Assembly (NCBI GenBank): GCA_034439815.1
Contig: JAWXBD010000224.1
Span: forward strand, 1 to 15,038
Source: JAEUIT01 sp034439815
GTDB taxonomy: Bacteria; Planctomycetota; Phycisphaerae; Phycisphaerales; SM1A02
Length of the DNA: 15,038 nucleotides
Reading direction: 5' to 3'
The translations under genes and the position numbers were made by a program. Shown in pieces: positions 1-6,656 of this stretch (the first letter of the stretch is position 1; every line of letters begins with the position of its first letter). The notes under the pieces are model-generated. The model did not search any database. It was not told where the DNA came from and saw only the letters and a program-made list of their open reading frames with translations.

Positions 1-58
1 AGTTGAGGTTCGAGTTGAGGTTCGAGTTGAGGTTCGAGTTGAGGTTCGAGTTGAGGTT
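1..58. repeat. 12-bp tandem repeat running off the left edge
   Basis: The unit AGTTGAGGTTCG occurs four times exactly, followed by a 10-base partial copy, for about 4.8 copies without a mismatch. The array begins at base 1, so its true length is unknown. Because 12 is a multiple of three, one frame reads Val-Glu-Val-Arg repeatedly and stays open into secG. No other coding signal supports this, and I treat the array as intergenic DNA upstream of secG. Confidence 0.95.
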
Positions 59-184
59 ATTGGCACCGGGTGTGCGCAACGGGAGAGACGCACGCCCCCG
101 GACAGATCGCCTCCTTCCGTTATGATCCGGAATTCCCCGCAGCTTGACGCCCGTCGAATGGCGGAGTCGGAATCGGAGCGCGCA

Positions 185-631
185 ATGTATATCTGGCTTT
201 TGACCGGTGTCTTTTTTCTTATCTCGACGGCACTGGTGCTGATCATTCTCGTCCAGCGCCCGCAGGGCGGTGGGCTCGCGACGGCGTTCGGCGGGGCCGG
301 CGGCGGCAACGATTCGGCGTTCGGAGGCCGGACAGGTGACGCGCTGACCGTCGCGACGGTGGCGGCGTTCTTCGTGTACCTGTGTGTGGCCATCGGACTC
401 AACATGTACAACACGGCTGCGGCGCGTCCCGAGGTGGAACAGCCGACCGCGGCCAGCGGCACGTCCGAAGTGCCTGCGACAGATCCGGCGATCGTCATTC
501 CAACTGAGGTAACGCCGCCCGCTGTGACGGCGCCAGTGCCGCCGACGCCGGAACCCGCACCGGTACCGACAACGGATCCGGGCACTGAACCGGCTCCCGA
601 ACCGGCTCCTGCTGATCCGCAGTCGAATTGA
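185..631 (+). CDS. secG: Preprotein translocase subunit SecG with a proline-rich tail
   Basis: SecG is the small auxiliary subunit of the SecYEG channel in the inner membrane. The 148-residue product has a first membrane segment at about residues 3-23, then the family loop 'LVQRPQGGGLATAFGG', then a second membrane segment at about 50-73. These are the two helices and Gly-rich loop expected of SecG, whose usual length is 75-110 residues. The remaining 75 or so residues are a hydrophilic Pro/Ala/Glu/Thr tail with EPAP-type repeats, which is unusual. I chose the ATG at 185 because GGAG lies six bases upstream and the protein then begins directly at the membrane helix. In-frame ATGs at 122 and 158 would add a charged leader and are less likely. 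The gene starts a co-directional set with the YicC-like and kinase genes. Confidence 0.9.
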   Translation: MYIWLLTGVFFLISTALVLIILVQRPQGGGLATAFGGAGGGNDSAFGGRTGDALTVATVAAFFVYLCVAIGLNMYNTAAARPEVEQPTAASGTSEVPATDPAIVIPTEVTPPAVTAPVPPTPEPAPVPTTDPGTEPAPEPAPADPQSN

Positions 632-651
632 CTTCCGCGAGAGAACGTCTC

Positions 652-1602
652 ATGGCTGCAGTCAGCAGTGCAAGCGAAACGAGTGCCGGCCGGTCCTCGC
701 GGTCGATCCGATCCATGACGGGGTTTGGTGTTGCGACGGCCGACACGAGTTCGGAAACCGGCGGCCGGCAGTACTCCGTCGAAGTCCGCTCCGTCAACAA
801 CAAGTTTTTCAAAGCGACCGTCCGCGTGCCCGACGAGCTGTCGGCGCTGGAGGCGGAACTCGAGTCGGCGCTCGCCCGCCGTGTGGCGCGCGGCAGCGTG
901 ACCGTGACAGTGCGCATGGGACTCTCCGCGAGCGACGCGGCCGGCGAAGTGAACGTCGATGCTGCACGCGCCTTCGTGCTGCGCATGGCTGCTGCGATGC
1001 CGCCAGAACTTGCCGATCGCATGACGATTGATCTCGCGACGCTGCTGACGGTGCCCGGTGTCGTCGGTATCAGCGCTGACCGTGTGTCCGAGAGTGCGCG
1101 GCCGGTGCTGCTTCGGCTGCTCAATGAAGCGTGCGACCGCATGCTGACGATGCGGGTCCGCGAAGGCGAAGGCCTCCACGCGCTCCTGGCCAGCTTCGGT
1201 GCAGCGATGCGCGAGCGGCTGGCGATCATCCGCGAGCGCGCGCCGGAAGTCATCCGCCAGTACCAGGAGCGGCTGCGACTGCGGATCAACACGATGCTTG
1301 CCGATGTCGGTACGTCGGTGAAGGATGAAGACCTGCTGCGCGAAGTCGCCATGTTTGCGGAGCGCGCGGACATCGCCGAAGAGATCGCGCGTCTGACGGG
1401 ACACCTCGATCAGTTCGATGCGATCCTCTCGCCCGCAAACAACGAACCGGCTGGACGAACCCTGGATTTCCTCGCTCAGGAAATGCTGCGCGAGGCCAAC
1501 ACCATTGCGAGCAAGTCGGCGGACGGTGAAATCGCCCGCCGCATCGTCGAGATCAAGACGGCAATCGATCGGATCAAGGAGCAGGCGGCGAACGCCGAGT
1601 AG
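652..1602 (+). CDS. yicC: YicC/YloC family endoribonuclease
   Basis: Members of this family (E. coli YicC, B. subtilis YloC) are endoribonucleases acting in RNA turnover. The 316-residue product carries the family's N-terminal signature 'SMTGFG' at about residues 21-26, followed by 'VEVRSVNNKFF'. It ends in the highly conserved block 'DFLAQEMLREANTIASKS' and 'IKTAIDRIKEQAANAE' (the DUF1732 region). The family is usually about 290 residues, so there are about 20 extra residues before the signature. The ATG at 652 is preferred, with GAGAGA upstream. A TTG at 628 would overlap the secG stop by four bases, and the ATG at 715 would begin exactly at the signature. It sits 20 bases after secG and 11 before the kinase gene, so cotranscription is likely. 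Confidence 0.92.
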   Translation: MAAVSSASETSAGRSSRSIRSMTGFGVATADTSSETGGRQYSVEVRSVNNKFFKATVRVPDELSALEAELESALARRVARGSVTVTVRMGLSASDAAGEVNVDAARAFVLRMAAAMPPELADRMTIDLATLLTVPGVVGISADRVSESARPVLLRLLNEACDRMLTMRVREGEGLHALLASFGAAMRERLAIIRERAPEVIRQYQERLRLRINTMLADVGTSVKDEDLLREVAMFAERADIAEEIARLTGHLDQFDAILSPANNEPAGRTLDFLAQEMLREANTIASKSADGEIARRIVEIKTAIDRIKEQAANAE

Positions 1603-1613
1603 TTTGCCGAGCG

Positions 1614-2714
1614 ATGGCTCACCCCCGCGACCCACTTCGTGAGACCCACTCGTCCGTCGACGCGGCCGCGCGCGGATGGGCGACGTACGAGCGCGACGAA
1701 CTGGACACGGTGCTTGCGCGGTTCGACATCGGGCGCATCGACCGCGCGCAAGAGTACCGGCGCGGCTCGCGCTCGGCGCCGAAACTCAAGATCTGGAGCT
1801 CGCTCGGCGAGTTTCTCCTCAAGCGGCGATCGCTCGAACGGCATCCTGAACTGCGCATCCGCTTCGCGCACCAGCTGCAGGCGACGCTCGCCCGGCACGG
1901 CTATCCGATCGCGGGGCTCATGCCCGATCGTCGAACGGGCGAGACGCTCGTCATCATCGACGGCCACGCGTACGAGCTTTTTCACTTCGTGACCGGCGAC
2001 CGCTTCGACAAGACGGCGCGCGCGACCATTCGCGCAGCGGAAATGCTCGCGCGCCTTCATCGCCACTCGCGCGACATCGATGCCTCCGCGCTGCCCCCTG
2101 CGTCGTTTCATGCATCACCGGCGGCGCGCACGGCGCTTGATCGCCTCGAACGGTCCATTCTTGCCGCAGAGCCCGGGACGGATCCGGAGCGCATCGCGCG
2201 ACTGGTGCAGGAGCTTCGCGAGATCTATGGGCGGGCCGTCGAAGAGATCCGCGATCTGGGCTTCGCGGCCTTGCGCTCAGGCGTGGTGCACGGCGACTGG
2301 CATCCCGGCAATGTGATCTTCACTCCGCGAAGCGACTATCGAAGCATCGCGGCGGTGATCGACTTCGACAGTGCCCGCAATGAACCGTGGGTGACGGAAG
2401 TCGCCAACGGCATGCTGCAGTTTGCGATTCTGAGCGACGCGAAAATTCCGCCGCTGGAATGGGCCGCCGGCTTTGATCCCAAGCGATTACAGGCTTTCTT
2501 GCACGGCTATCTCGGCGCTGCGGACCGGCCGCTGACGCTGGAAGAGCGATCGATGATTCCGTGGCTCATGATCGAGGCGATGGTGGCGGAGTCCGCGATC
2601 CCGGTTGCGAATCAGGGAACATTCGCCGATCTACAGGGCAGCTCATTCATGGACCTCGTCAGCCGCAAGTGTGAATGGGTGCGGCAGCATCGCAAGAGCA
2701 TTTCGGCGCTGTGA
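1614..2714 (+). CDS. Aminoglycoside phosphotransferase (APH)-fold kinase, substrate unknown
   Basis: This 366-residue protein has the hallmarks of the APH/choline kinase-like superfamily. The catalytic loop 'VVHGDWHPGNVIF' (about residues 224-236) contains the Asp of the Brenner motif. 'VIDFDSA' (about 248-254) is the metal-binding DFG equivalent. An N-lobe lysine in 'EFLLKRRS' (about residue 70) may contact ATP. Such enzymes phosphorylate small molecules (homoserine, choline, aminoglycosides, sugars) or, in CotS/SrkA-like members, proteins. The substrate cannot be read from the sequence. No signal peptide is visible, so it is cytosolic. It begins 11 bases after the YicC-like gene and is probably translated from the same message. 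Resistance is not implied: the operon is housekeeping, and the C-terminal third is generic helical APH sequence. Confidence 0.88.
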   Translation: MAHPRDPLRETHSSVDAAARGWATYERDELDTVLARFDIGRIDRAQEYRRGSRSAPKLKIWSSLGEFLLKRRSLERHPELRIRFAHQLQATLARHGYPIAGLMPDRRTGETLVIIDGHAYELFHFVTGDRFDKTARATIRAAEMLARLHRHSRDIDASALPPASFHASPAARTALDRLERSILAAEPGTDPERIARLVQELREIYGRAVEEIRDLGFAALRSGVVHGDWHPGNVIFTPRSDYRSIAAVIDFDSARNEPWVTEVANGMLQFAILSDAKIPPLEWAAGFDPKRLQAFLHGYLGAADRPLTLEERSMIPWLMIEAMVAESAIPVANQGTFADLQGSSFMDLVSRKCEWVRQHRKSISAL

Positions 2715-2743
2715 GGAAAGTAAGAAGGAAGAAGGAAGAAGGA
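2715..2743. repeat. GAAGGAA heptamer repeat, half-copy of a dispersed element
   Basis: Directly after the kinase stop codon lies a purine-only run, apart from one T, built from GAAGGAA heptamers after GGAAAGTAA. It is inverted relative to 2958-2992, whose complement reads AGGAAGTAAGAAGGCAGAAGG. The two could pair as long imperfect arms enclosing about 215 bases. Confidence 0.75.
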
Positions 2744-2750
2744 ATGACGC

Positions 2751-2903
2751 TCACGATCCGGTCCATGCGCCGAGGAGCAGCGCGAGATCGGCGGCGCCTA
2801 CATCGCCATCGCCGTCGAGGTCGGCGCTTGGTGCCGCGTCGGCGCGAATCGGTCCCCACGCACCGAGCAGGATCGCGAGGTCCGCGCCGTCGACGCGGCG
2901 CAC
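2751..2903 (-). pseudogene. Fossil C-terminal dockerin-like tail of a lost secreted protein
   Basis: Reading the - strand from 2894 down to a TGA at 2751-2753 gives a clean 47-residue tail. It contains 'VDGADLAILLGAWGP', a linker, then 'ADLDGDGDVGAADLALLLGAW' in two parts: 'ADLDGDGDVG' and 'AADLALLLGAWTGS', then the stop. The Asp/Asn-rich loop (DLDGDGDVG) followed by the helix 'ADLALLLGAW' is a calcium-binding dockerin type I-like repeat. The first repeat has lost its calcium loop and is cut off just upstream of VDGADL. No start codon or matching upstream sequence follows in any frame before the phosphatase gene. I infer a relic of the last domain of a secreted protein, left by deletion or repeat-mediated rearrangement. 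It is unlikely to be expressed. Confidence 0.7.
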
Positions 2904-2923
2904 TGTGGACACTGTGCAGGAAC

Positions 2924-2992
2924 GTATGACGGAAGAAGGAACGATCAGTAACTCCGACCTTCTGCCTTCTGCCTTCTGCCTTCTTACTTCCT
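2924..2992. repeat. Palindromic heptamer repeat element, copy 1
   Basis: The order is a GAAGG-rich left arm (GTATGACGGAAGAAGGA), a core CGATCAGTAACTCCG, and a right arm of three CCTTCTG heptamers followed by CCTTCTTACTTCCT. The same order occurs at 10751-10857 (GTATGAAGGCAGAAGG, CGATCAGCCTCCG, TTTCTGCCTTCTTCC). The arms are inverted relative to each other, so a hairpin is possible. It lies between the dockerin fossil and the phosphatase stop codon. Confidence 0.75.
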
Positions 2993-3001
2993 AGCTGCGT
3001 C

Positions 3002-4666
3002 CTAGCTTCGACCGACCACGGCAACAGTGACGTCGTCCGATTGATCGAGCAGCTTCATGTGCGCCGACAGTGACCACAGCAGCGAGTCCACTACGCTCTC
3101 CGGTGTGTCGCCGTTGGCGCATGCCAGTGCGCGGGTGAAACCGAAGCGCTTGTCATCAAGGCCGAGCTGATCGGTCACACCGTCGCTGACCAGCAGAATC
3201 CGATCTTCCGGTGCCAAGACGTGTTGCGAGACGTTGATCGGGATCTCAGGCGCGACTCCAAGCGGCGGCGTGCCGTCCGCGTCAATGATCTGCGGAGGCC
3301 GGTGCGGCGAGAGGACCGCGCCGAGTCCGTGGCCCAGATCCGCGACTCGCACGGCGGCGCCATCGGGGCTGAACTCCAGCAGCATCAGTGTGACGAATCG
3401 TGATCCGTCGGTGATCCGATGCACCTCGCGACTGAGTTCGCGCAACGCCACAAATGGATCGACGCCGCATCCGATCGCGGTGCGAAGCCCGCCCTGGACT
3501 GCAGCCATGACCATGGCTGCGGGCGGACCTTTGCCTGACACATCGCCGAGCCACACGAGCGTACGTCCGTCAGTCGTCGAAACGATGTCGAACATGTCCC
3601 CGGACATAATGCGGCCGGGCAGTGTGCGCATGGCGAACCGCGAGCTTCCGACACATCCGCTCGCGCTCGGAAGCATCGCGCGTTGCACGACAGCGGCCGC
3701 TTGGAGATCGAGCTCGAGTCCGTGCAGCCGCTCGGTCACGCTTCGGGCGCGCACACGCGCGAACGATGGCGCCGCGATCTCAGCGAGCGCCACAGTGAGC
3801 AGCTCCGACGAACCGGTTGGGCGCGGTTCTCCGGAGCGCGAGTCGAGATACAGCGCACACGCAGCGACACCGCCGATGAGGATCGGCGCGCACACCGCGC
3901 CCAGGATGCCGAGTTCGGAAACACTGTCCTCTGTGAAGCGCGGCATCTGCGTGAGCGCGCAGGCGCGCCCCTGCATTGCGAGGCGCACGAGTGAACGGCT
4001 GAAACGAAAGGACGGCGAGGTCTCGTTCGTGGAGTCATGGGCGGCGAGCACTTCGAGCGTCTCGCCGGCGAGGGGGCGCACAAGCGCAGCACGCGCGAAG
4101 CCTGTCAGACGGACCGCGTCGCGGACGAGCGCCAGCGCGAGGTCGGCCTCGGAGTCTGCGGCACCGAGCGTCGAGGCTGCCTGCACCAGTCCGCGCATCA
4201 CACGGTCGCCTGAACCCAGAGAGCCGGTCGCGAGTTCACGCAATGTCGCGTCGGGCGGATCCTCCGCCGATCCGACTGCCGCTGTGGTCCCGCCGGCGTC
4301 CGCGGCCGTGACGAGCAGCGCCCACGGGCGGATGCGGATGACATCACCGATGCGAACCGGGACCGCCTGATTCGGACGGAGCCGAACTTCATTCAGAAAC
4401 GTCCCATGCCGGCTCCCGAGATCCGTGATGCGCCAGCCCCCAACATCAAAATCGAGCTGGGCATGGCGCTTCGAAACGGCATCATGCGGAAGAACGAGGC
4501 CGGCATCGGCAGCGCGGCCAAGGATCGCAATACTGGTGGACCCGCCCGCCGTGGCCGGACCGACGTGCAGTGGCAGCAGCGGCGGTCCGCTCAGAGGCTG
4601 GAGGCGCAGGGACGGCGGCAGTGGCGGCGGTGACTGCGGGGCGGATGGCAACAGCGAAGACGTCAT
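3002..4666 (-). CDS. FHA-GAF-SpoIIE (PP2C-type) protein phosphatase
   Basis: This 554-residue cytosolic protein joins three signalling modules after a Pro-rich N-terminus (about 8-33). The FHA domain (about 47-115) shows 'ILGR', 'VSKRHAQL' and 'DLGSRHGTFLN', the phosphothreonine-binding residues. A GAF-like sensor domain spans about 150-305. A helical linker (about 308-335) follows. The SpoIIE/PP2C phosphatase domain (about 335-552) shows 'SGDMFD', 'GDVSGKGPPAAMVMA', 'LLVSDGVTD' and 'DDVTVAVV', so the metal-binding Asp residues are intact. It probably removes phosphate from Ser/Thr of a partner such as an anti-sigma antagonist, gated by ligand or phosphopeptide binding. The ATG at 4666 is preferred. 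A start at 4759 would add a 31-residue leader crossing the palindromes and nearly reaching the divergent PDZ gene. No kinase or anti-sigma partner is adjacent. Confidence 0.93.
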   Translation of the reverse strand: MTSSLLPSAPQSPPPLPPSLRLQPLSGPPLLPLHVGPATAGGSTSIAILGRAADAGLVLPHDAVSKRHAQLDFDVGGWRITDLGSRHGTFLNEVRLRPNQAVPVRIGDVIRIRPWALLVTAADAGGTTAAVGSAEDPPDATLRELATGSLGSGDRVMRGLVQAASTLGAADSEADLALALVRDAVRLTGFARAALVRPLAGETLEVLAAHDSTNETSPSFRFSRSLVRLAMQGRACALTQMPRFTEDSVSELGILGAVCAPILIGGVAACALYLDSRSGEPRPTGSSELLTVALAEIAAPSFARVRARSVTERLHGLELDLQAAAVVQRAMLPSASGCVGSSRFAMRTLPGRIMSGDMFDIVSTTDGRTLVWLGDVSGKGPPAAMVMAAVQGGLRTAIGCGVDPFVALRELSREVHRITDGSRFVTLMLLEFSPDGAAVRVADLGHGLGAVLSPHRPPQIIDADGTPPLGVAPEIPINVSQHVLAPEDRILLVSDGVTDQLGLDDKRFGFTRALACANGDTPESVVDSLLWSLSAHMKLLDQSDDVTVAVVGRS

Positions 4667-4678
4667 GGTTCGGGCTTC

Positions 4679-4716
4679 GTTCACACAATACGGGATTGTG
4701 CAGGAACCGCGTGAAC
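4679..4716. promoter_or_regulatory. Nested inverted repeats between divergent phosphatase and PDZ genes
   Basis: The outer arms are GTTCAC (4679-4684) and GTGAAC (4711-4716). The inner arms are CACAAT (4684-4689) and ATTGTG (4695-4700), separated by ACGGG. Both pairs are perfect. They sit in the 98-bp gap between the two start codons, 12 bases upstream of the phosphatase ATG at the nearest edge, where a dimeric repressor site or an overlapping promoter would be expected. On the - strand, TATTGT (within CCCGTATTGTGTG) could serve as a -10 element, with TTCACG 19 bases upstream. The function is inferred from position and symmetry only. Confidence 0.4.
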
Positions 4717-4764
4717 CCCTCGTGTCGGCGCGACATCGAGCGTACGCTGGCGCAGACAACCGTC

Positions 4765-5874
4765 ATGCTCTTCGCCGCACACGTTTTCCTCGTCTTGCTC
4801 ACGGTCACGCCCGCTGCGCCGCAGGAGATCGGCCCGCGGCGGCCGGCACGCGACGAGCGGGCCATGCCGGTTCCGGCGGAGATTCTTCGGCAGTTGAATC
4901 GCCGCCCGGCCGAGGAACTGAACATCACTGACGCAGCGCGCGATGCCCAGGCGCTGCCGTCGAACGAGGAACTTCAGAAGACGGTGGTCTCGGAAGAGAC
5001 GGCGGCGTTGATCAGACAGCTCGATGCGTCTGATTATCACGCGCGGCGGGCTGCATCTGAACAGCTTCTGAACATCGACACGCGTGTCGAGGAGCTCCTG
5101 TCGGCTCTCGCGCGGGGCGGCCTGTCCACGGAGCAGGCGAATCGACTGCTCGGTGTCACATATCACCGCATCGTCAACGCGCCGCGTGGTGCGCTCGGTA
5201 TTCAGATGTCGAACGCGCACCAAGCGGCGGGAGTGCGCATCACGCGCGTGATCGCGGGCTTTCCGGCCGAGAAGCGGATCATGGTGGACGATCTGATCGT
5301 GGCGATCGATGGCCAGGCAGTTGGTTCTGTGGATGATGTGCGCATGCTGGTTCAGGGTCTGGCACCGGGAACGATTGTGCGCGTTGAGCTGGTGCGCGCC
5401 GAGCGCGATGCCCGCGGCAAGCAAAAGGTGGACGACCGCGACAATCCGCTCACACGCCGTATCCAGGTCCTGATCCCGCTCGGTTCAAAGCGGGAGCTCG
5501 ATGCAGCGGAGCCGCTGCCGATGGCGTTTCCTCCTGATCCGCTCGATGTGGGACGTCAGAAGTTCGGACGCGAGGTGTTGCTGCGCTTCGCGCCGCCAAT
5601 GCTCAATGCCACGCTGCCTGACGATGCGAAGCGCGCGGCGACCTACGCGGCGCTGGATGCGGAGTCCTACGACTTGATCGTGGACTTCAAACGCGAGATG
5701 GCCGAATCCCTCGTGCAGCAACGACCGATTGCACCGCAGGCGCTTGGGCACTATCGCGGGAAGCTTCGCGAGCTGCGCGCCATGGCTCAAGACGGGTCGT
5801 ACTCCGCCGCAGAACGGGAGTGGTTTGACCGCGTCGCGAAACGCCTGGAAGAACTGCTGCCCGGTCTCAACTGA
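4765..5874 (+). CDS. Secreted or periplasmic PDZ-domain protein with a helical N-terminal region
   Basis: The 369-residue product opens with a hydrophobic signal-like segment, 'MLFAAHVFLVLLTVTPAAPQ', suggesting export with cleavage near residues 17-20. 'LIRQLDASDYHARRAASEQL' (about 82-101) resembles the short HEAT-like helical repeats common in planctomycete secreted proteins. A PDZ domain covers about 139-240, with the peptide-binding loop 'GALGI' and the typical 'VDDLIVAIDGQAVGSVDDV'. The C-terminal 130 residues are charged and mostly helical, with no recognised domain. No protease or other catalytic motif is visible, so it is probably a scaffold or peptide-binding protein. The ATG at 4765 puts the hydrophobic segment at the N-terminus. 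The frame stays open to 4570, but a longer product would bury the signal segment. It is divergent from the phosphatase and convergent with adk. Confidence 0.82.
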   Translation: MLFAAHVFLVLLTVTPAAPQEIGPRRPARDERAMPVPAEILRQLNRRPAEELNITDAARDAQALPSNEELQKTVVSEETAALIRQLDASDYHARRAASEQLLNIDTRVEELLSALARGGLSTEQANRLLGVTYHRIVNAPRGALGIQMSNAHQAAGVRITRVIAGFPAEKRIMVDDLIVAIDGQAVGSVDDVRMLVQGLAPGTIVRVELVRAERDARGKQKVDDRDNPLTRRIQVLIPLGSKRELDAAEPLPMAFPPDPLDVGRQKFGREVLLRFAPPMLNATLPDDAKRAATYAALDAESYDLIVDFKREMAESLVQQRPIAPQALGHYRGKLRELRAMAQDGSYSAAEREWFDRVAKRLEELLPGLN

Positions 5875-5907
5875 CTCAACCGGATGCCCTGACTCAACAG
5901 TCGAGTC

Positions 5908-6528
5908 TCAGGCGAGCGGATTGCGAAAGTGCGCGTTCTGGACCGGGACGACGACGTCAAGCACGTGCTCAAGAACTTCAGCAGGCGAGCCCATCGCATT
6001 GACGTCGAAGACGATGCCTTTCGCGTAGCTCGCGAGGACTGGTGCCGTCTCGTTGTCGTAGACGTCGAATCGCTTGCGGATGACCCGCTCGTCGGCATCG
6101 TCAAGGCGATTCTCCTTGAGCGCCCGCTTGCGCATGCGGCGGACCATTTCGTCACGATCTGGACACACGAGGTGAATCACGCGCAGCACTTCGATGTACC
6201 GCTCGAGTTCCGCCGCCTGTTTCACGCTGCGCGGGATCCCGTCGAGAATCAGCAGGTCGGCGGCCGGCTTGTAGAGGCTCAAGATCGTCTGGGCGTGCAT
6301 GTTCTGCCGCCACATCTCGATCGTCAGTTCGTCAGGGACCAGTTCACCGCGCGACGAGTACTCGAGAAAACTCTTGCCGAGATCACTCGACATGTCGAGA
6401 GAGCGGAACACGTCCCCGCACGCGAGATGAAAGAACCCCGGCACTTTGCCGAGGATCTTGCCCTGTGTGCCTTTGCCGGCGCCGGGCGCTCCGAAGAGAA
6501 GAATCGTTTTGTACCGAAACGCGCTCAT
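5908..6528 (-). CDS. adk: Adenylate kinase, short-LID type
   Basis: Adenylate kinase interconverts ATP + AMP and 2 ADP in the cytosol. The 206-residue product has the P-loop 'LFGAPGAGKGTQ' (about 11-22) and the AMP-binding segment 'CGDVFRS'. It also has 'RGELVPDELTIEMW' (60-73), 'ILDGIPRSVKQAAEL' (94-108; the usual DGFPR has Ile for Phe) and the LID arginines 'RMRKRALKENRLDDADERVIRKR', given here as 'RMRKRALKENRLDD' and 'ADERVIRKR'. The LID is short: the zinc-binding Cys cluster of long-form enzymes is absent. The ATG at 6528 has AAGGG seven bases upstream, and the P-loop then lies at its normal distance from the N-terminus. An upstream in-frame ATG at 6690 would overlap recJ and is rejected. 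UMP/CMP kinase is a possible alternative within the same fold. Confidence 0.9.
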   Translation of the reverse strand: MSAFRYKTILLFGAPGAGKGTQGKILGKVPGFFHLACGDVFRSLDMSSDLGKSFLEYSSRGELVPDELTIEMWRQNMHAQTILSLYKPAADLLILDGIPRSVKQAAELERYIEVLRVIHLVCPDRDEMVRRMRKRALKENRLDDADERVIRKRFDVYDNETAPVLASYAKGIVFDVNAMGSPAEVLEHVLDVVVPVQNAHFRNPLA

Positions 6529-6656
6529 GCTCGGACCCTTGGCGATACGGGTTGGGGAATTGGTGACGCTGCACAGAATACGGGCAGATCGTCGGGGCAC
6601 AGGATAGACGACGGCAGGGGGGGGCGCGCCGGAGGCAGTACCATGGTCCCTGAACG
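6529..6656. promoter_or_regulatory. Divergent adk/recJ promoter region with a 13-mer shared with the 4.7-kb region
   Basis: This 128-bp spacer must hold the start signals of both genes. CACAGAATACGGG at 6572-6584 matches CACACAATACGGG at 4682-4694 in 12 of 13 bases. The two copies lie 72 and 70 bases upstream of the + strand start codons of their regions. For recJ, TTGGGG (6552-6557) and CAGAAT (6574-6579) with a 16-base spacer could form a weak sigma70-like promoter. A run of eight G lies at 6617-6624. All regulatory roles are inferred. Confidence 0.35.

Noticed and set aside
495..1373. - strand open frame of 292 codons across secG and yicC
   Set aside because: Low-complexity Ser/Arg sequence opposite two genes with clear family signatures.
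1614..2714. Aminoglycoside resistance gene
   Set aside because: Only superfamily-level APH motifs are present, and the housekeeping operon setting gives no support for a resistance role.
2715..3001. CRISPR array or composite transposon in the repeat island
   Set aside because: The heptamers are contiguous without spacers, no transposase gene lies inside, and no target-site duplication was seen.
3234..4370. + strand open frame of 378 codons opposite the phosphatase
   Set aside because: Antisense shadow of the FHA/GAF/PP2C gene; Ser/Arg/Ala-rich and without motifs.
5889..5907. Hairpin GACTC-AACAGTC-GAGTC between the convergent PDZ and adk genes, with a duplicated CTGACTCAAC
   Set aside because: The stem is only five pairs and no T-run follows on either strand, so I do not call a terminator.
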